Positions 8,173 to 15,217 of a stretch of 27,099 nucleotides of DNA are shown in pieces. The stretch covers positions 1-27,099 of the forward strand of contig CALFPM010000044.1 in NCBI GenBank assembly GCA_937919155.1. The letters run 5' to 3'. The translations under genes were made by a program, and so were the position numbers. The first letter of the stretch is position 1. The number at the start of each line of letters is the position of its first letter. The notes beneath the pieces are model-generated. The model did not search any database and was not told the origin of the DNA. It saw nothing but the letters and a program-made list of their open reading frames with translations. The DNA comes from an uncultured Clostridia bacterium. Lineage in GTDB: Bacteria > Bacillota > Clostridia > Oscillospirales > Acutalibacteraceae.

Positions 8173-8212
8173 GCACCTGTAAAGTGTGTTGACTTTACAG
8201 GTGCCGTTTTTT
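8173..8212 (+). terminator. Hairpin with T-run overlapping the ylxM transcription start (palindrome copy 2)
   Basis: GCACCTGTAAAG at 8173-8184 pairs exactly with 8193-8204 (12 bp, 8-base loop), followed by CG and six Ts at 8207-8212. For transcripts arriving from mutS2 this is a plausible intrinsic terminator. For the promoter at 8142-8170 the hairpin begins at or just before +1, so it could be a DNA operator, a 5-prime protective hairpin, or an early attenuator. The core TGTAAAG-N8-CTTTACA matches the copy at 7948-7969. Which role holds cannot be decided from sequence. Confidence 0.6.
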
Positions 8213-8280
8213 CGGCAATTTTTTCTGCCCTGAATTCAGGGTATTACTTGTGATTGAAAACAGTGAAAGGAGGGTTCCGA

Positions 8281-8646
8281 ATGGCAAAGAATTATGAAAT
8301 GGCTGTGCTGATTGATTTTTACGGCGAAATGCTGACGGCAAAGCAGCGTGATTTTTTGGAATATTACTATAATGACGATCTCTCCCTCTCCGAAATAGCA
8401 GAAAACGAAGGCATTACCCGTCAGGGTGTGCGCGATGCAATCAAGAGAGCTGAAACCCAGCTCCAGGAAATGGAAAGTCGTCTTGGCGTTGCAAGAAGAT
8501 TTGAGGATATGCGCCGCAGTCTTGATGAAATCATTGAATGTTCAAACCAGATTTCCGAATATAATCTGCGCCACAGCCTTTCAAAAGAAATCAACGACTA
8601 CAGCGTCAGAATCAAGGTTGCCGCAATGGCTCTCCTTGAAAGCTGA
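8281..8646 (+). CDS. ylxM: YlxM-family SRP-associated HTH protein
   Basis: A protein of 121 residues of the UPF0122/YlxM family, whose gene stands before ffh across Firmicutes. It carries a sigma-70 region-4-like helix-turn-helix (about 34-61: LSLSEIAENEGITRQGVRDAIKRAE). In streptococci YlxM binds SRP RNA and modulates SRP function; DNA binding has also been proposed. The start at 8281 is chosen because AAAGGAGGG at 8267-8275 sits correctly spaced before it; an in-frame ATG at 8254 has no such site. First gene of the operon, 41 bases before ffh. The palindromes at 8173 and 7944 are candidate targets if it regulates itself, which is inference. Confidence 0.92.
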   Translation: MAKNYEMAVLIDFYGEMLTAKQRDFLEYYYNDDLSLSEIAENEGITRQGVRDAIKRAETQLQEMESRLGVARRFEDMRRSLDEIIECSNQISEYNLRHSLSKEINDYSVRIKVAAMALLES

Positions 8647-8687
8647 TAAAAATAACATACATACATTATATATAAGGAGTGAATCAT

Positions 8688-10049
8688 TTGGCATTTGAAG
8701 GACTTTCAGACAGACTTGAATCTGCGTTTAAAAATCTGCGAAACAAAGGCAGTCTGACAGAAGCGGACGTCAGAAGCGCAATGCGCGAGGTCCGTATGGC
8801 TCTGCTTGAGGCTGACGTTAACTATAAAGTTGCCAAGGATTTCACAAACACCGTAACCGAAAAAGCAATCGGCGAAAAGGTTATGGAAAGCCTTACACCC
8901 TCTCAGATGGTTATCAAAATCGTCAAAGAGGAACTTGTAAGCCTTATGGGCGGCACTCAGAGCCGCCTTGCATATGCAAGCCATCCGCCAACAGTTATTC
9001 TTATGTGCGGTCTTCAGGGTTCAGGTAAAACCACCCACTGCGCAAAGCTTGCTCTTATGCTCAAAAAACAGAATCACCGTCCCCTGCTGGTTGCCTGTGA
9101 TATTTACAGACCCGCTGCAATCAAGCAGTTGCAGGTTGTCGGTGAGCAGGTTGGCGCTCCCGTTTTCGAAATGGGTCAGTCCAACCCCGTTACAATCGCT
9201 AAAGAAGCTATTGCTTATTCAAAAGACCACGGATATGACTACGTTATCCTTGATACCGCAGGCCGACTTCATGTTGACGAAGAGCTTATGAACGAGCTCA
9301 AGGCGGTCAAGGCAGAGGCAAAGCCTCACGAAATTCTCCTTGTTGTTGACTCAATGACAGGTCAGGATGCAGTTAACGTTGCAACCGCATTTGACGGCGC
9401 GCTGGGAATTGACGGTCTTATCCTTACAAAGCTTGACGGTGACACCCGAGGCGGTGCGGCACTCTCCGCAAGAGCTGTTACGGGCAAACCCATCAAATTT
9501 GTGGGTACGGGTGAAAAGCTTGAAAACCTTGATGTTTTCCATCCCGACAGAATGGCTTCCAGAATTCTCGGAATGGGCGATGTGCTTTCTCTTATCGAAA
9601 AAGCAGAACAGTCCATGGACGAGAAAAAAGCTGCAGAGCTTGAAAAGAAGCTTATGCAGAATAAATTTGACCTCAACGATTTGCTTGACCAGTTTGAGCA
9701 GATAAGAAAAATGGGTTCGATTCAGGATCTTCTCGGAATGATTCCGGGCATCGGCAAAAAGGCAAAGGACATTGAGGTTGACGAGCGCAAATTTGACCGT
9801 CTGAAGGCTATTATTCTTTCAATGACGGAAAAAGAACGCACAAATCCCGATATCATCAATCCTTCCCGCAAAAAGAGAATTGCGGCAGGTTGCGGTCAGA
9901 GCATTGAAGATGTTAACAGACTTCTCAGCCAGTATAAGCAGATGCAGAAGATGTTCAAACAGCTCGGCGGCAAAAAAGGCGGAAAACGCCGCAGAAAGCA
10001 GCGTTTCCAGATGCCTGCAGGCTTTGACCCCTCACAGTTCGGAATGTAA
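8688..10049 (+). CDS. ffh: Signal recognition particle GTPase Ffh
   Basis: The protein of the bacterial SRP; it binds signal sequences and 4.5S RNA and brings ribosomes to the FtsY receptor. The 453 residues show the N domain, the G domain with GLQGSGKTTHCAKLA (about 109-123), DTAGRLH and TKLDGDTRGG, and a methionine-rich M domain with MIPGIGKKAK and SRKKRIAAGCG for RNA binding, ending in a Lys/Arg/Gly-rich tail. The start is TTG at 8688, reading MAFEGLSDRL like its relatives; AAGGAG at 8674-8679 is 8 bases away. A GTG at 8679 overlaps that site and is rejected. The SRP RNA gene was not seen in the window. Confidence 0.97.
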   Translation: MAFEGLSDRLESAFKNLRNKGSLTEADVRSAMREVRMALLEADVNYKVAKDFTNTVTEKAIGEKVMESLTPSQMVIKIVKEELVSLMGGTQSRLAYASHPPTVILMCGLQGSGKTTHCAKLALMLKKQNHRPLLVACDIYRPAAIKQLQVVGEQVGAPVFEMGQSNPVTIAKEAIAYSKDHGYDYVILDTAGRLHVDEELMNELKAVKAEAKPHEILLVVDSMTGQDAVNVATAFDGALGIDGLILTKLDGDTRGGAALSARAVTGKPIKFVGTGEKLENLDVFHPDRMASRILGMGDVLSLIEKAEQSMDEKKAAELEKKLMQNKFDLNDLLDQFEQIRKMGSIQDLLGMIPGIGKKAKDIEVDERKFDRLKAIILSMTEKERTNPDIINPSRKKRIAAGCGQSIEDVNRLLSQYKQMQKMFKQLGGKKGGKRRRKQRFQMPAGFDPSQFGM

Positions 10050-10112
10050 TACAGCATAAAGCTGATACATTATATATTAATTTGTTAATTTTTATTTTTG
10101 GAGGAATTTATC

Positions 10113-10355
10113 ATGGCAGTAAAAATCAGACTTCGCCGTATGGGCGCAAAGAAGGCTCCCTTCTACCGCATCGTTGTTGCAGATTCAAGATATCCCCGTG
10201 ACGGCAGATTCATCGAGGAAATCGGCACCTACAACCCCGTTGCAACTCCCACAGAGGTTAAGGTAGACGCTGAAAAGGCAAAGCAGTGGATCGCTAACGG
10301 CGCACAGCCCACAGACACTGTTAAGGCTATCCTTAAAAAAGAAGGCGTTCTTTAA
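10113..10355 (+). CDS. rpsP: 30S ribosomal protein bS16
   Basis: A protein of 80 residues starting MAVKIRLRRMGAKKAPFYRIVVADSR, a clear bS16 signature, and ending in the WIANGAQPTDTVKAILKKEGVL region. It binds 16S rRNA early in 30S assembly. The start at 10113 follows GGAGGA at 10100-10105; the longer in-frame start at 10098 precedes that site and is rejected. The 63-base gap after ffh is AT-rich with no clear terminator or promoter. khpA follows after 12 bases. Confidence 0.98.
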   Translation: MAVKIRLRRMGAKKAPFYRIVVADSRYPRDGRFIEEIGTYNPVATPTEVKVDAEKAKQWIANGAQPTDTVKAILKKEGVL

Positions 10356-10367
10356 GAGGTCAGCATA

Positions 10368-10601
10368 ATGAAGGATTTACTTGTAAGCATCGCTCAGGGT
10401 CTTGTTGATGACCCCGCAGCGGTAACTGTTACAGCTGACGAGCCCACAGAGGACGGCACTGTTGTTTATCACCTTCACGTTGGTGAGGATGATATGGGCA
10501 GAGTTATCGGCAAGCAGGGCAGAATTGCAAAGGCAATCCGCACTGTTATGCGTGCCGCTGCAACTCGTCAGAGCACAAGGGTTGTTGTAGAAATTGATTA
10601 A
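10368..10601 (+). CDS. khpA: KH-domain RNA-binding protein KhpA
   Basis: A protein of 77 residues forming a single type-II KH domain with the RNA-contacting GKQG loop (residues 48-51, in MGRVIGKQGRIAKAIRT). KhpA, formerly YlqC, pairs with KhpB/Jag in Firmicutes and affects cell division and small-RNA binding. Length and place between rpsP and rimM are standard. The ribosome binding site is weak (AGAGG about 9 bases before the ATG), so translation may depend on coupling to rpsP. It overlaps the rimM start by 8 bases. Confidence 0.95.
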   Translation: MKDLLVSIAQGLVDDPAAVTVTADEPTEDGTVVYHLHVGEDDMGRVIGKQGRIAKAIRTVMRAAATRQSTRVVVEID

Positions 10602-11115
10602 GAAATTTCTTGAAATCGGTGAAATAGTCGGCACTCACGGAATCAGAGGCGAAATGCGTTTCAATCCGTGGTGCGATTCACCCGAATTCGTAAAAAACTT
10701 CAAAACCTTATATTATGACAGCAATGGAAGCTGTGCGGCGCAGGTTAAATCTGCGAGGCCGCACGGCAACATTGTTTTGTTGACGGTTGCAGATATTGAT
10801 ACGGTTGAAAAAGCTCAGGCTTTGAGAGGAAAAATCCTCTATATGAAGCGCAGCGATGCAAAGCTGCCCGAGGGCACATATTTCATTGCAGAGCTTAAAG
10901 GCTGCACGGTTTATGATGCCGACTGCCCCGAAAAGGTATACGGCACGCTGACCGATGTGAGCGAAACAGGCGCAAATGATGTGTGGCACATAACAACCGA
11001 TGAGGGCAAAGAGTATCTTATCCCCTCTATCCCTGATGTTGTTATTGAAACGGATGTTGCCAATGACCGTATTGTTATCAGACCGCTGAAAGGTATTTTT
11101 GACGATGAGGATTGA
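10594..11115 (+). CDS. rimM: 16S rRNA processing protein RimM
   Basis: A 30S maturation factor that binds uS19 and helps fold the 16S rRNA head. The 173 residues contain the N-terminal barrel with KKFLEIGEIVGTHGIRGEMRF and the C-terminal PRC barrel with YFIAELKGCTVYD and YLIPSIPDVVIETD. No ATG is available near the conserved N-terminus; the start taken is TTG at 10594, overlapping the end of khpA by 8 bases, with no strong ribosome binding site. Expression is thus probably coupled to khpA. The gene overlaps trmD by 11 bases. Confidence 0.93.
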   Translation: MIKKFLEIGEIVGTHGIRGEMRFNPWCDSPEFVKNFKTLYYDSNGSCAAQVKSARPHGNIVLLTVADIDTVEKAQALRGKILYMKRSDAKLPEGTYFIAELKGCTVYDADCPEKVYGTLTDVSETGANDVWHITTDEGKEYLIPSIPDVVIETDVANDRIVIRPLKGIFDDED

Positions 11116-11842
11116 TATTTTAACCCTTTTCCCCGAGATGTGCGAGAGCGTATTGAGTGAGAGCATTATTGGCAGAGCACGCGCCAACGGATGCGTTGAA
11201 ATCAACTGCCGAAACATCAGAGATTACACTCTTGATAAGCATAACCGTGTTGACGATTCGCCTTACGGCGGCGGCACGGGAATGATAATGCAGACTCAGC
11301 CTGTTTACGATTGCTTTACGGCACTTTGCGAGGAAACGGGAGTGAGACCCCATCTTATTTATCTTTCTCCTCAGGGTGAAACTCTCACTCAGGAGAAGGT
11401 GAAAGAGCTTTCAAAGCTTGATAATATTGCGCTGCTTTGCGGCCATTACGAAGGCATTGACCAAAGGGTTATTGATGAAATCGTTGACGAGGAAATCTCA
11501 ATCGGAGATTATGTGCTGACGGGCGGTGAATTGCCCGCGCTTATTCTTGCCGACAGCATTTCAAGAATGCTGCCCGGAGTGCTTGCAAACGAAGATGCAT
11601 TCACTCTTGAGAGCCATTATTCGGGATTGTTGGAATATCCGCAATACACCAGACCTTTTGAATGGCACGGCGAAAAAGTGCCCGAGGTGCTTATCTCAGG
11701 TCACCACGCTAACATTCAGAAATGGCAGAGGGAACAGAGCATCAAGCGCACTTATGAGCGCAGACCCGATATGCTGTCAAAAGCAGAGCTGACAAAAAAA
11801 GATAAAGAATTTCTTGAGAAATTGAAAACCGCCGAGGAATAA
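11105..11842 (+). CDS. trmD: tRNA (guanine-N1)-methyltransferase
   Basis: Methylates G37 next to the anticodon of a set of tRNAs using SAM, preventing +1 frameshifts. The 245 residues show the SPOUT knot and binding motifs: DSPYGGGTGMIMQ, YLSPQGETLTQ, LLCGHYEGIDQR, SIGDYVLTGGELPAL, and the C-terminal domain with HHANIQKWQREQSIKRTYERRPD. The ATG at 11105 reads MRIDILTLFPEM as in relatives; a TTG two codons upstream is rejected. It overlaps rimM by 11 bases. The operon ends here with a terminator overlapping the last codons; rplS, usually next, is absent. Confidence 0.97.
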   Translation: MRIDILTLFPEMCESVLSESIIGRARANGCVEINCRNIRDYTLDKHNRVDDSPYGGGTGMIMQTQPVYDCFTALCEETGVRPHLIYLSPQGETLTQEKVKELSKLDNIALLCGHYEGIDQRVIDEIVDEEISIGDYVLTGGELPALILADSISRMLPGVLANEDAFTLESHYSGLLEYPQYTRPFEWHGEKVPEVLISGHHANIQKWQREQSIKRTYERRPDMLSKAELTKKDKEFLEKLKTAEE

Positions 11843-11861
11843 TCCACGGCGGTTTATTTTT
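11826..11861. terminator. Bidirectional intrinsic terminator between trmD and the LRR gene
   Basis: AAACCGCCG at 11826-11834 pairs with 11847-11855 (9 bp, 12-base loop) followed by ATTTTTTAA on the plus strand; on the minus strand the hairpin is followed by a short T-run (TTTTCAATTT). The left arm lies within the last trmD codons. It can serve both convergent genes. Confidence 0.75.
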
Positions 11862-13414
11862 TAATACCAGAGGAAGCCGAGCAGAAGAATGTTGATAATC
11901 CACTGCCACCAGGTGTAAGAAACGCTGACACCAAACTGAGTCTTGCAGCCCTCATAGGTTACATCAATAACCTGTGAGCCTGTTTTGCTCATTACCTTTG
12001 GGGTAACTTCGTAGCCGCTTGTAACGGTTTCAGAAGAGCCGTCACTGTATGCAACAAAAAGCTCAAGACCTCTTGTATCAATGCTTTCTTTGTAGATGTA
12101 GCTTGTTTTGTCAGGCAATGTAAGCACTGAAATATACTTTACGGTTTTGTTATCAACACCGTTGATTTTATGTCTGATGTCATTATCAACCGCATAAGTG
12201 TGAGCCACAGAACCGTTATCAACCCAAAGAGTGATGTTGTCACAATTTTCAAACGCGCCTCTTTCAATAACTGTAACTGTTGCAGGAACAACTACTTCAC
12301 CAAGGGCGGTGCAATCAAAGAATGCTCCGTTTCCGATTTTGTTCATGCTTGACGGGAATGCAACGGAAGTCAGATTGCCGCACTTTTCAAAGCTCTTTAT
12401 TCCGATTTCCTTTATGCCTTCCTCAAAAACAACACTTTCGAGAGCGGACATATAAAATGCACTTTCAAAATTGGTTACGCTTGAAGGTATTGTGATGCTC
12501 TTAAGTGCTTCACATCTGCCAAAAGACTGGGAACCGAGATATGTTACGGTTGAGGGAATTGTGATATCCGAAAGCTTCTTGCAGCTGTAAAAAGCATAGT
12601 CATCAATTGTTTCAAGTCCGTCAGGAAGAACAATCTTTGTGAGATATCCGTTATCACCGAAAGCATAGTCGGCAATTATTTTGGTGTCCGAAAGCACTGT
12701 GTATGTGCTCTGAGTTTTGCTGTTGGGATACTGAAGAAGTGCTTTTTCCCTTGTTGAGGGATCGGGTCCGTAAAGAACGCCGTTTGAACTGCTGTAATTT
12801 ACATTTCCGCTTGCAACGGTATACGCCGCAACTGAATTACAACCGATAAAAGCATTTTCGCCGATTGATGTTGTTGAAGCGGGAATTGTAACGGATTTCA
12901 GCGCCGAGCATTTACCGAATGCTTCTTTTCCGATTGAAATTATACTTGAGGAAATTTCAAAATTCTCAAGCGACTGGCAATCATAGAACATACCGGCAGG
13001 AATCTGCTTCGTCTTTGACGGCAGAGTAATTTTGCTCAGTGAACGGCAGTTATAAAAAACATCTGTTCCGAATGTGCAGTTGGTGCCTGCAAATGTTATT
13101 TCTTCAAGTCTGTCACAGTTATAGAATGCGGAATTTCCGATTTTGGTTACGCTTGCAGGAACAGTTACCTTGGTTATCCTTGTGCAATTATTAAATGCAT
13201 TGTTGGAAATCTGGGTAACAGCCGCACCGTTATATGTAGCGGGAATGTCAATTTCTCCCGTGGCGGTTGCAAGGCAGCTCATAACAACGGCAAATCCGTC
13301 ATATGCCATTATTGTCAGATTGCTCTCCCCTGCCGCTGAGGCAAAGGGTCCAACGCAGGACAGTGTTAAAATCACAGCCAGAATCAGGCTGAGTATTTTT
13401 GCGATTTTTTTCAT
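11861..13414 (-). CDS. Secreted BspA-like leucine-rich-repeat protein with Big_3 domain
   Basis: A protein of 517 residues. A signal peptide (about 1-28, ending FASAA) is followed by about a dozen LRR_5 repeats (about 40-395) with the pattern AFxxCxxLxxITIPxSVTxIG, then a bacterial Ig-like group 3 domain (about 425-497: YSDGSSETVTSGYEVTP and VIDVTYEG). It ends in a tryptophan-rich hydrophobic tail (WWQWIINILLLGFLWY) that may anchor it in or at the membrane. Such proteins bind host or bacterial surfaces in several species; the ligand here is unknown. The ATG at 13414 has AGGGGGA upstream. It faces the metallophosphoesterase gene across 150 bases with its own promoter. No sortase motif is seen. 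Confidence 0.88.
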   Translation of the reverse strand: MKKIAKILSLILAVILTLSCVGPFASAAGESNLTIMAYDGFAVVMSCLATATGEIDIPATYNGAAVTQISNNAFNNCTRITKVTVPASVTKIGNSAFYNCDRLEEITFAGTNCTFGTDVFYNCRSLSKITLPSKTKQIPAGMFYDCQSLENFEISSSIISIGKEAFGKCSALKSVTIPASTTSIGENAFIGCNSVAAYTVASGNVNYSSSNGVLYGPDPSTREKALLQYPNSKTQSTYTVLSDTKIIADYAFGDNGYLTKIVLPDGLETIDDYAFYSCKKLSDITIPSTVTYLGSQSFGRCEALKSITIPSSVTNFESAFYMSALESVVFEEGIKEIGIKSFEKCGNLTSVAFPSSMNKIGNGAFFDCTALGEVVVPATVTVIERGAFENCDNITLWVDNGSVAHTYAVDNDIRHKINGVDNKTVKYISVLTLPDKTSYIYKESIDTRGLELFVAYSDGSSETVTSGYEVTPKVMSKTGSQVIDVTYEGCKTQFGVSVSYTWWQWIINILLLGFLWY

Positions 13415-13449
13415 AGTACGTCCCCCTATTAAATGTTATCGCATTATAG

Positions 13450-13478
13450 ATTATATATTATTATCCGTAAAAAATCAA
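13450..13478 (-). promoter_or_regulatory. Promoter of the first LRR gene
   Basis: On the minus strand TTGATT (13478-13473) and TATAAT (13455-13450) lie 17 bases apart, giving transcription start near 13443 and a leader of about 29 nt. Unlike the second LRR gene there is no room for a structured leader. Confidence 0.65.
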
Positions 13479-13508
13479 TATATTTTGCTTAACTTCAAAT
13501 TGTTTATA

Positions 13509-13537
13509 TTGACAAATATGTATGAAATAACTAAAAT
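13509..13537 (+). promoter_or_regulatory. Promoter of the metallophosphoesterase-GH106 operon
   Basis: TTGACA at 13509-13514 and TAAAAT at 13532-13537 with a 17-base spacer; transcription start near 13544, about 20 bases before the ATG at 13565. Its -35 lies about 30 bases from the -35 of the divergent LRR promoter, so a shared regulator could act on both. Confidence 0.65.
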
Positions 13538-13564
13538 TAATGTATTACTTACAGGAGAAAAGCT

Positions 13565-15205
13565 ATGATTGACGAAAACGGAAAGTTCTATAAACCCGAA
13601 AGAGGTTCAGGCTGTATGCCTGACCACATAATGCTTGCATTCTGCGGCGATGCAAAATCCGAGATGGCAGTTATATGGCGCACCTGCACGGATATCACCT
13701 GCGGTTACATCCTTTACCGCAAAGAAGATGCAAGCGAATGGTCAAAGGCAGAAGCAAAATACGAAACAAAAGAGACCGATATTGATATCAGCAATTACTA
13801 TTCCGTAAGGCTCAGCGGTCTTGAATCAGGCACAAAATATATTTATAACGTTGGTTCCGATGATTACAGAAGCGAGAATTTCAGCTTTGAAACCGAGCCT
13901 GAAAACCTTGATAAATTCAGTTTCATCATTATTACCGATCATCAGAAAGGCGATCCCTGCCACCTGCCCGATTACAGCATGGTCGGCGCAATGCTCAGAG
14001 ATGCGCTCAAGAAACACCCCGAGTGCAAATTCATTTTCACCGCAGGCGACAACTGCGATAACGGTCAGAACGAAGTTCAATGGAACGGAATGTTTGAGGG
14101 GCTCAAGGGAATCATTGAAAGCATTCCTTATATGATGACAACGGGCAATCATGACAACCGCGGTTACATTACATACTTCCCCGAACCTACGGGCAAATAT
14201 TACCTTGAGCACGCGGATTTCTTTGATTTTCAGTTCGGTGCGGCTTACCCTGACAACGGTCCCGAAGGTTACACAGGCGAAAACTATTCTTTCGATTACG
14301 GCAACACTCATTTCCTTGTGCTTGGCATAAATGCACCTCAGATTGTTGAGGATTGGGCATACAACGACCTGCAAAGCAGCAACAAAACCTGGAAGCTGGG
14401 TGCATACCACTTCCCCATTTATCCCGTTATGCCCGAGGGTCAGAATAATGACGGCTACCCCTGGCTGAGAAAACCCATTGAGGACGGCAGACTTGATATT
14501 CTGTTTGAGGGTCATGAGCATTCGTTTGCACGAACCTTCCCCACAAAAAATGACGAGCATTTCGACCGCCCGTCAGAAGGCACGGTGCACTATATCGTAG
14601 GCAACGGCGGCGGAAATATTTATCATTCAAACGCCCCGAAAGTATGGCACAGCGCATTCTATCCTCAGGAAATCAGAGTGGGCTCATACACACTTGTTGA
14701 AATTGACGGCGATGTGCTGACTGCCACGGCTTATCTTGCTGACGGCAGAATCATTGATGTTTTCACCATTGACAAAACAAAAGATTTGATTACACCTTAT
14801 GCCCTTGCACCTACTTATGACTGGACAAAAATGGCGTTCAAGGGTCAGATGCTTGAACTTATTGCCCGCGAACTTTATGCAGAATTCAAGGACGGTATGT
14901 GGTATGCTCCTTTCGGCGTTGTGATGCAGTTTATCGGCGGCAAGGTTATAAAAGAAAAAGACACACTTTATGTTGAGGCTTACGGTCACAGAGCCACATT
15001 CACCGAGGGCAGTAACCTTGCAAGAACAGACCTCGGCACTGTTGAAATGAAGGGAATTCCCTATTTCCACAGAAATCAGCTTTACATTCCCGTTGATGAC
15101 AGTGCAAAAATGTTTGAAATGGAATGGTACCACGCAAAACGCAATAACTTTATAAATTGGAACACTCCCAGCGAGGATAAACCTCTCTGCAAACATCCCG
15201 AATAA
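13565..15205 (+). CDS. Cytoplasmic calcineurin-like metallophosphoesterase with copper-amine-oxidase-like C-terminal domain
   Basis: A protein of 546 residues without signal peptide. A fibronectin-III-like N-terminal part resembling purple acid phosphatases (about 20-105) is followed by the metal-binding core: IIITDHQ, GDNCDNG, GNHDNRG, HFPIYP and GHEHSFART. This should hydrolyse a phosphomonoester or diester with two metal ions. The C-terminal part (about 435-530, with YAPFGVVMQFIGGKVI and LYIPVDDSAKMF) resembles the copper amine oxidase N-terminal-like domain found on many Firmicutes exported proteins, which is odd on a protein with no export signal. AGGAG at 13553-13557 sets the start. It is 12 bases upstream of the GH106-like gene, so a phosphate step on the same glycan is possible but unproven. 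Confidence 0.85.
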   Translation: MIDENGKFYKPERGSGCMPDHIMLAFCGDAKSEMAVIWRTCTDITCGYILYRKEDASEWSKAEAKYETKETDIDISNYYSVRLSGLESGTKYIYNVGSDDYRSENFSFETEPENLDKFSFIIITDHQKGDPCHLPDYSMVGAMLRDALKKHPECKFIFTAGDNCDNGQNEVQWNGMFEGLKGIIESIPYMMTTGNHDNRGYITYFPEPTGKYYLEHADFFDFQFGAAYPDNGPEGYTGENYSFDYGNTHFLVLGINAPQIVEDWAYNDLQSSNKTWKLGAYHFPIYPVMPEGQNNDGYPWLRKPIEDGRLDILFEGHEHSFARTFPTKNDEHFDRPSEGTVHYIVGNGGGNIYHSNAPKVWHSAFYPQEIRVGSYTLVEIDGDVLTATAYLADGRIIDVFTIDKTKDLITPYALAPTYDWTKMAFKGQMLELIARELYAEFKDGMWYAPFGVVMQFIGGKVIKEKDTLYVEAYGHRATFTEGSNLARTDLGTVEMKGIPYFHRNQLYIPVDDSAKMFEMEWYHAKRNNFINWNTPSEDKPLCKHPE

Positions 15206-15217
15206 AGGAGAAAATTT

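Noticed and set aside
7946..8280. Replication origin (oriC)
   Set aside because: Despite the DnaA-box-like cluster there is no dnaA, dnaN, rpmH, gyrB or parAB nearby and no long AT-rich unwinding stretch. mutS2 and ffh do not usually flank an origin. Kept only as a possible DnaA-binding cluster.
8679..8690. GTG at 8679 as the ffh start
   Set aside because: It overlaps the AAGGAG ribosome binding site; TTG at 8688 is correctly spaced and gives the usual Ffh N-terminus.
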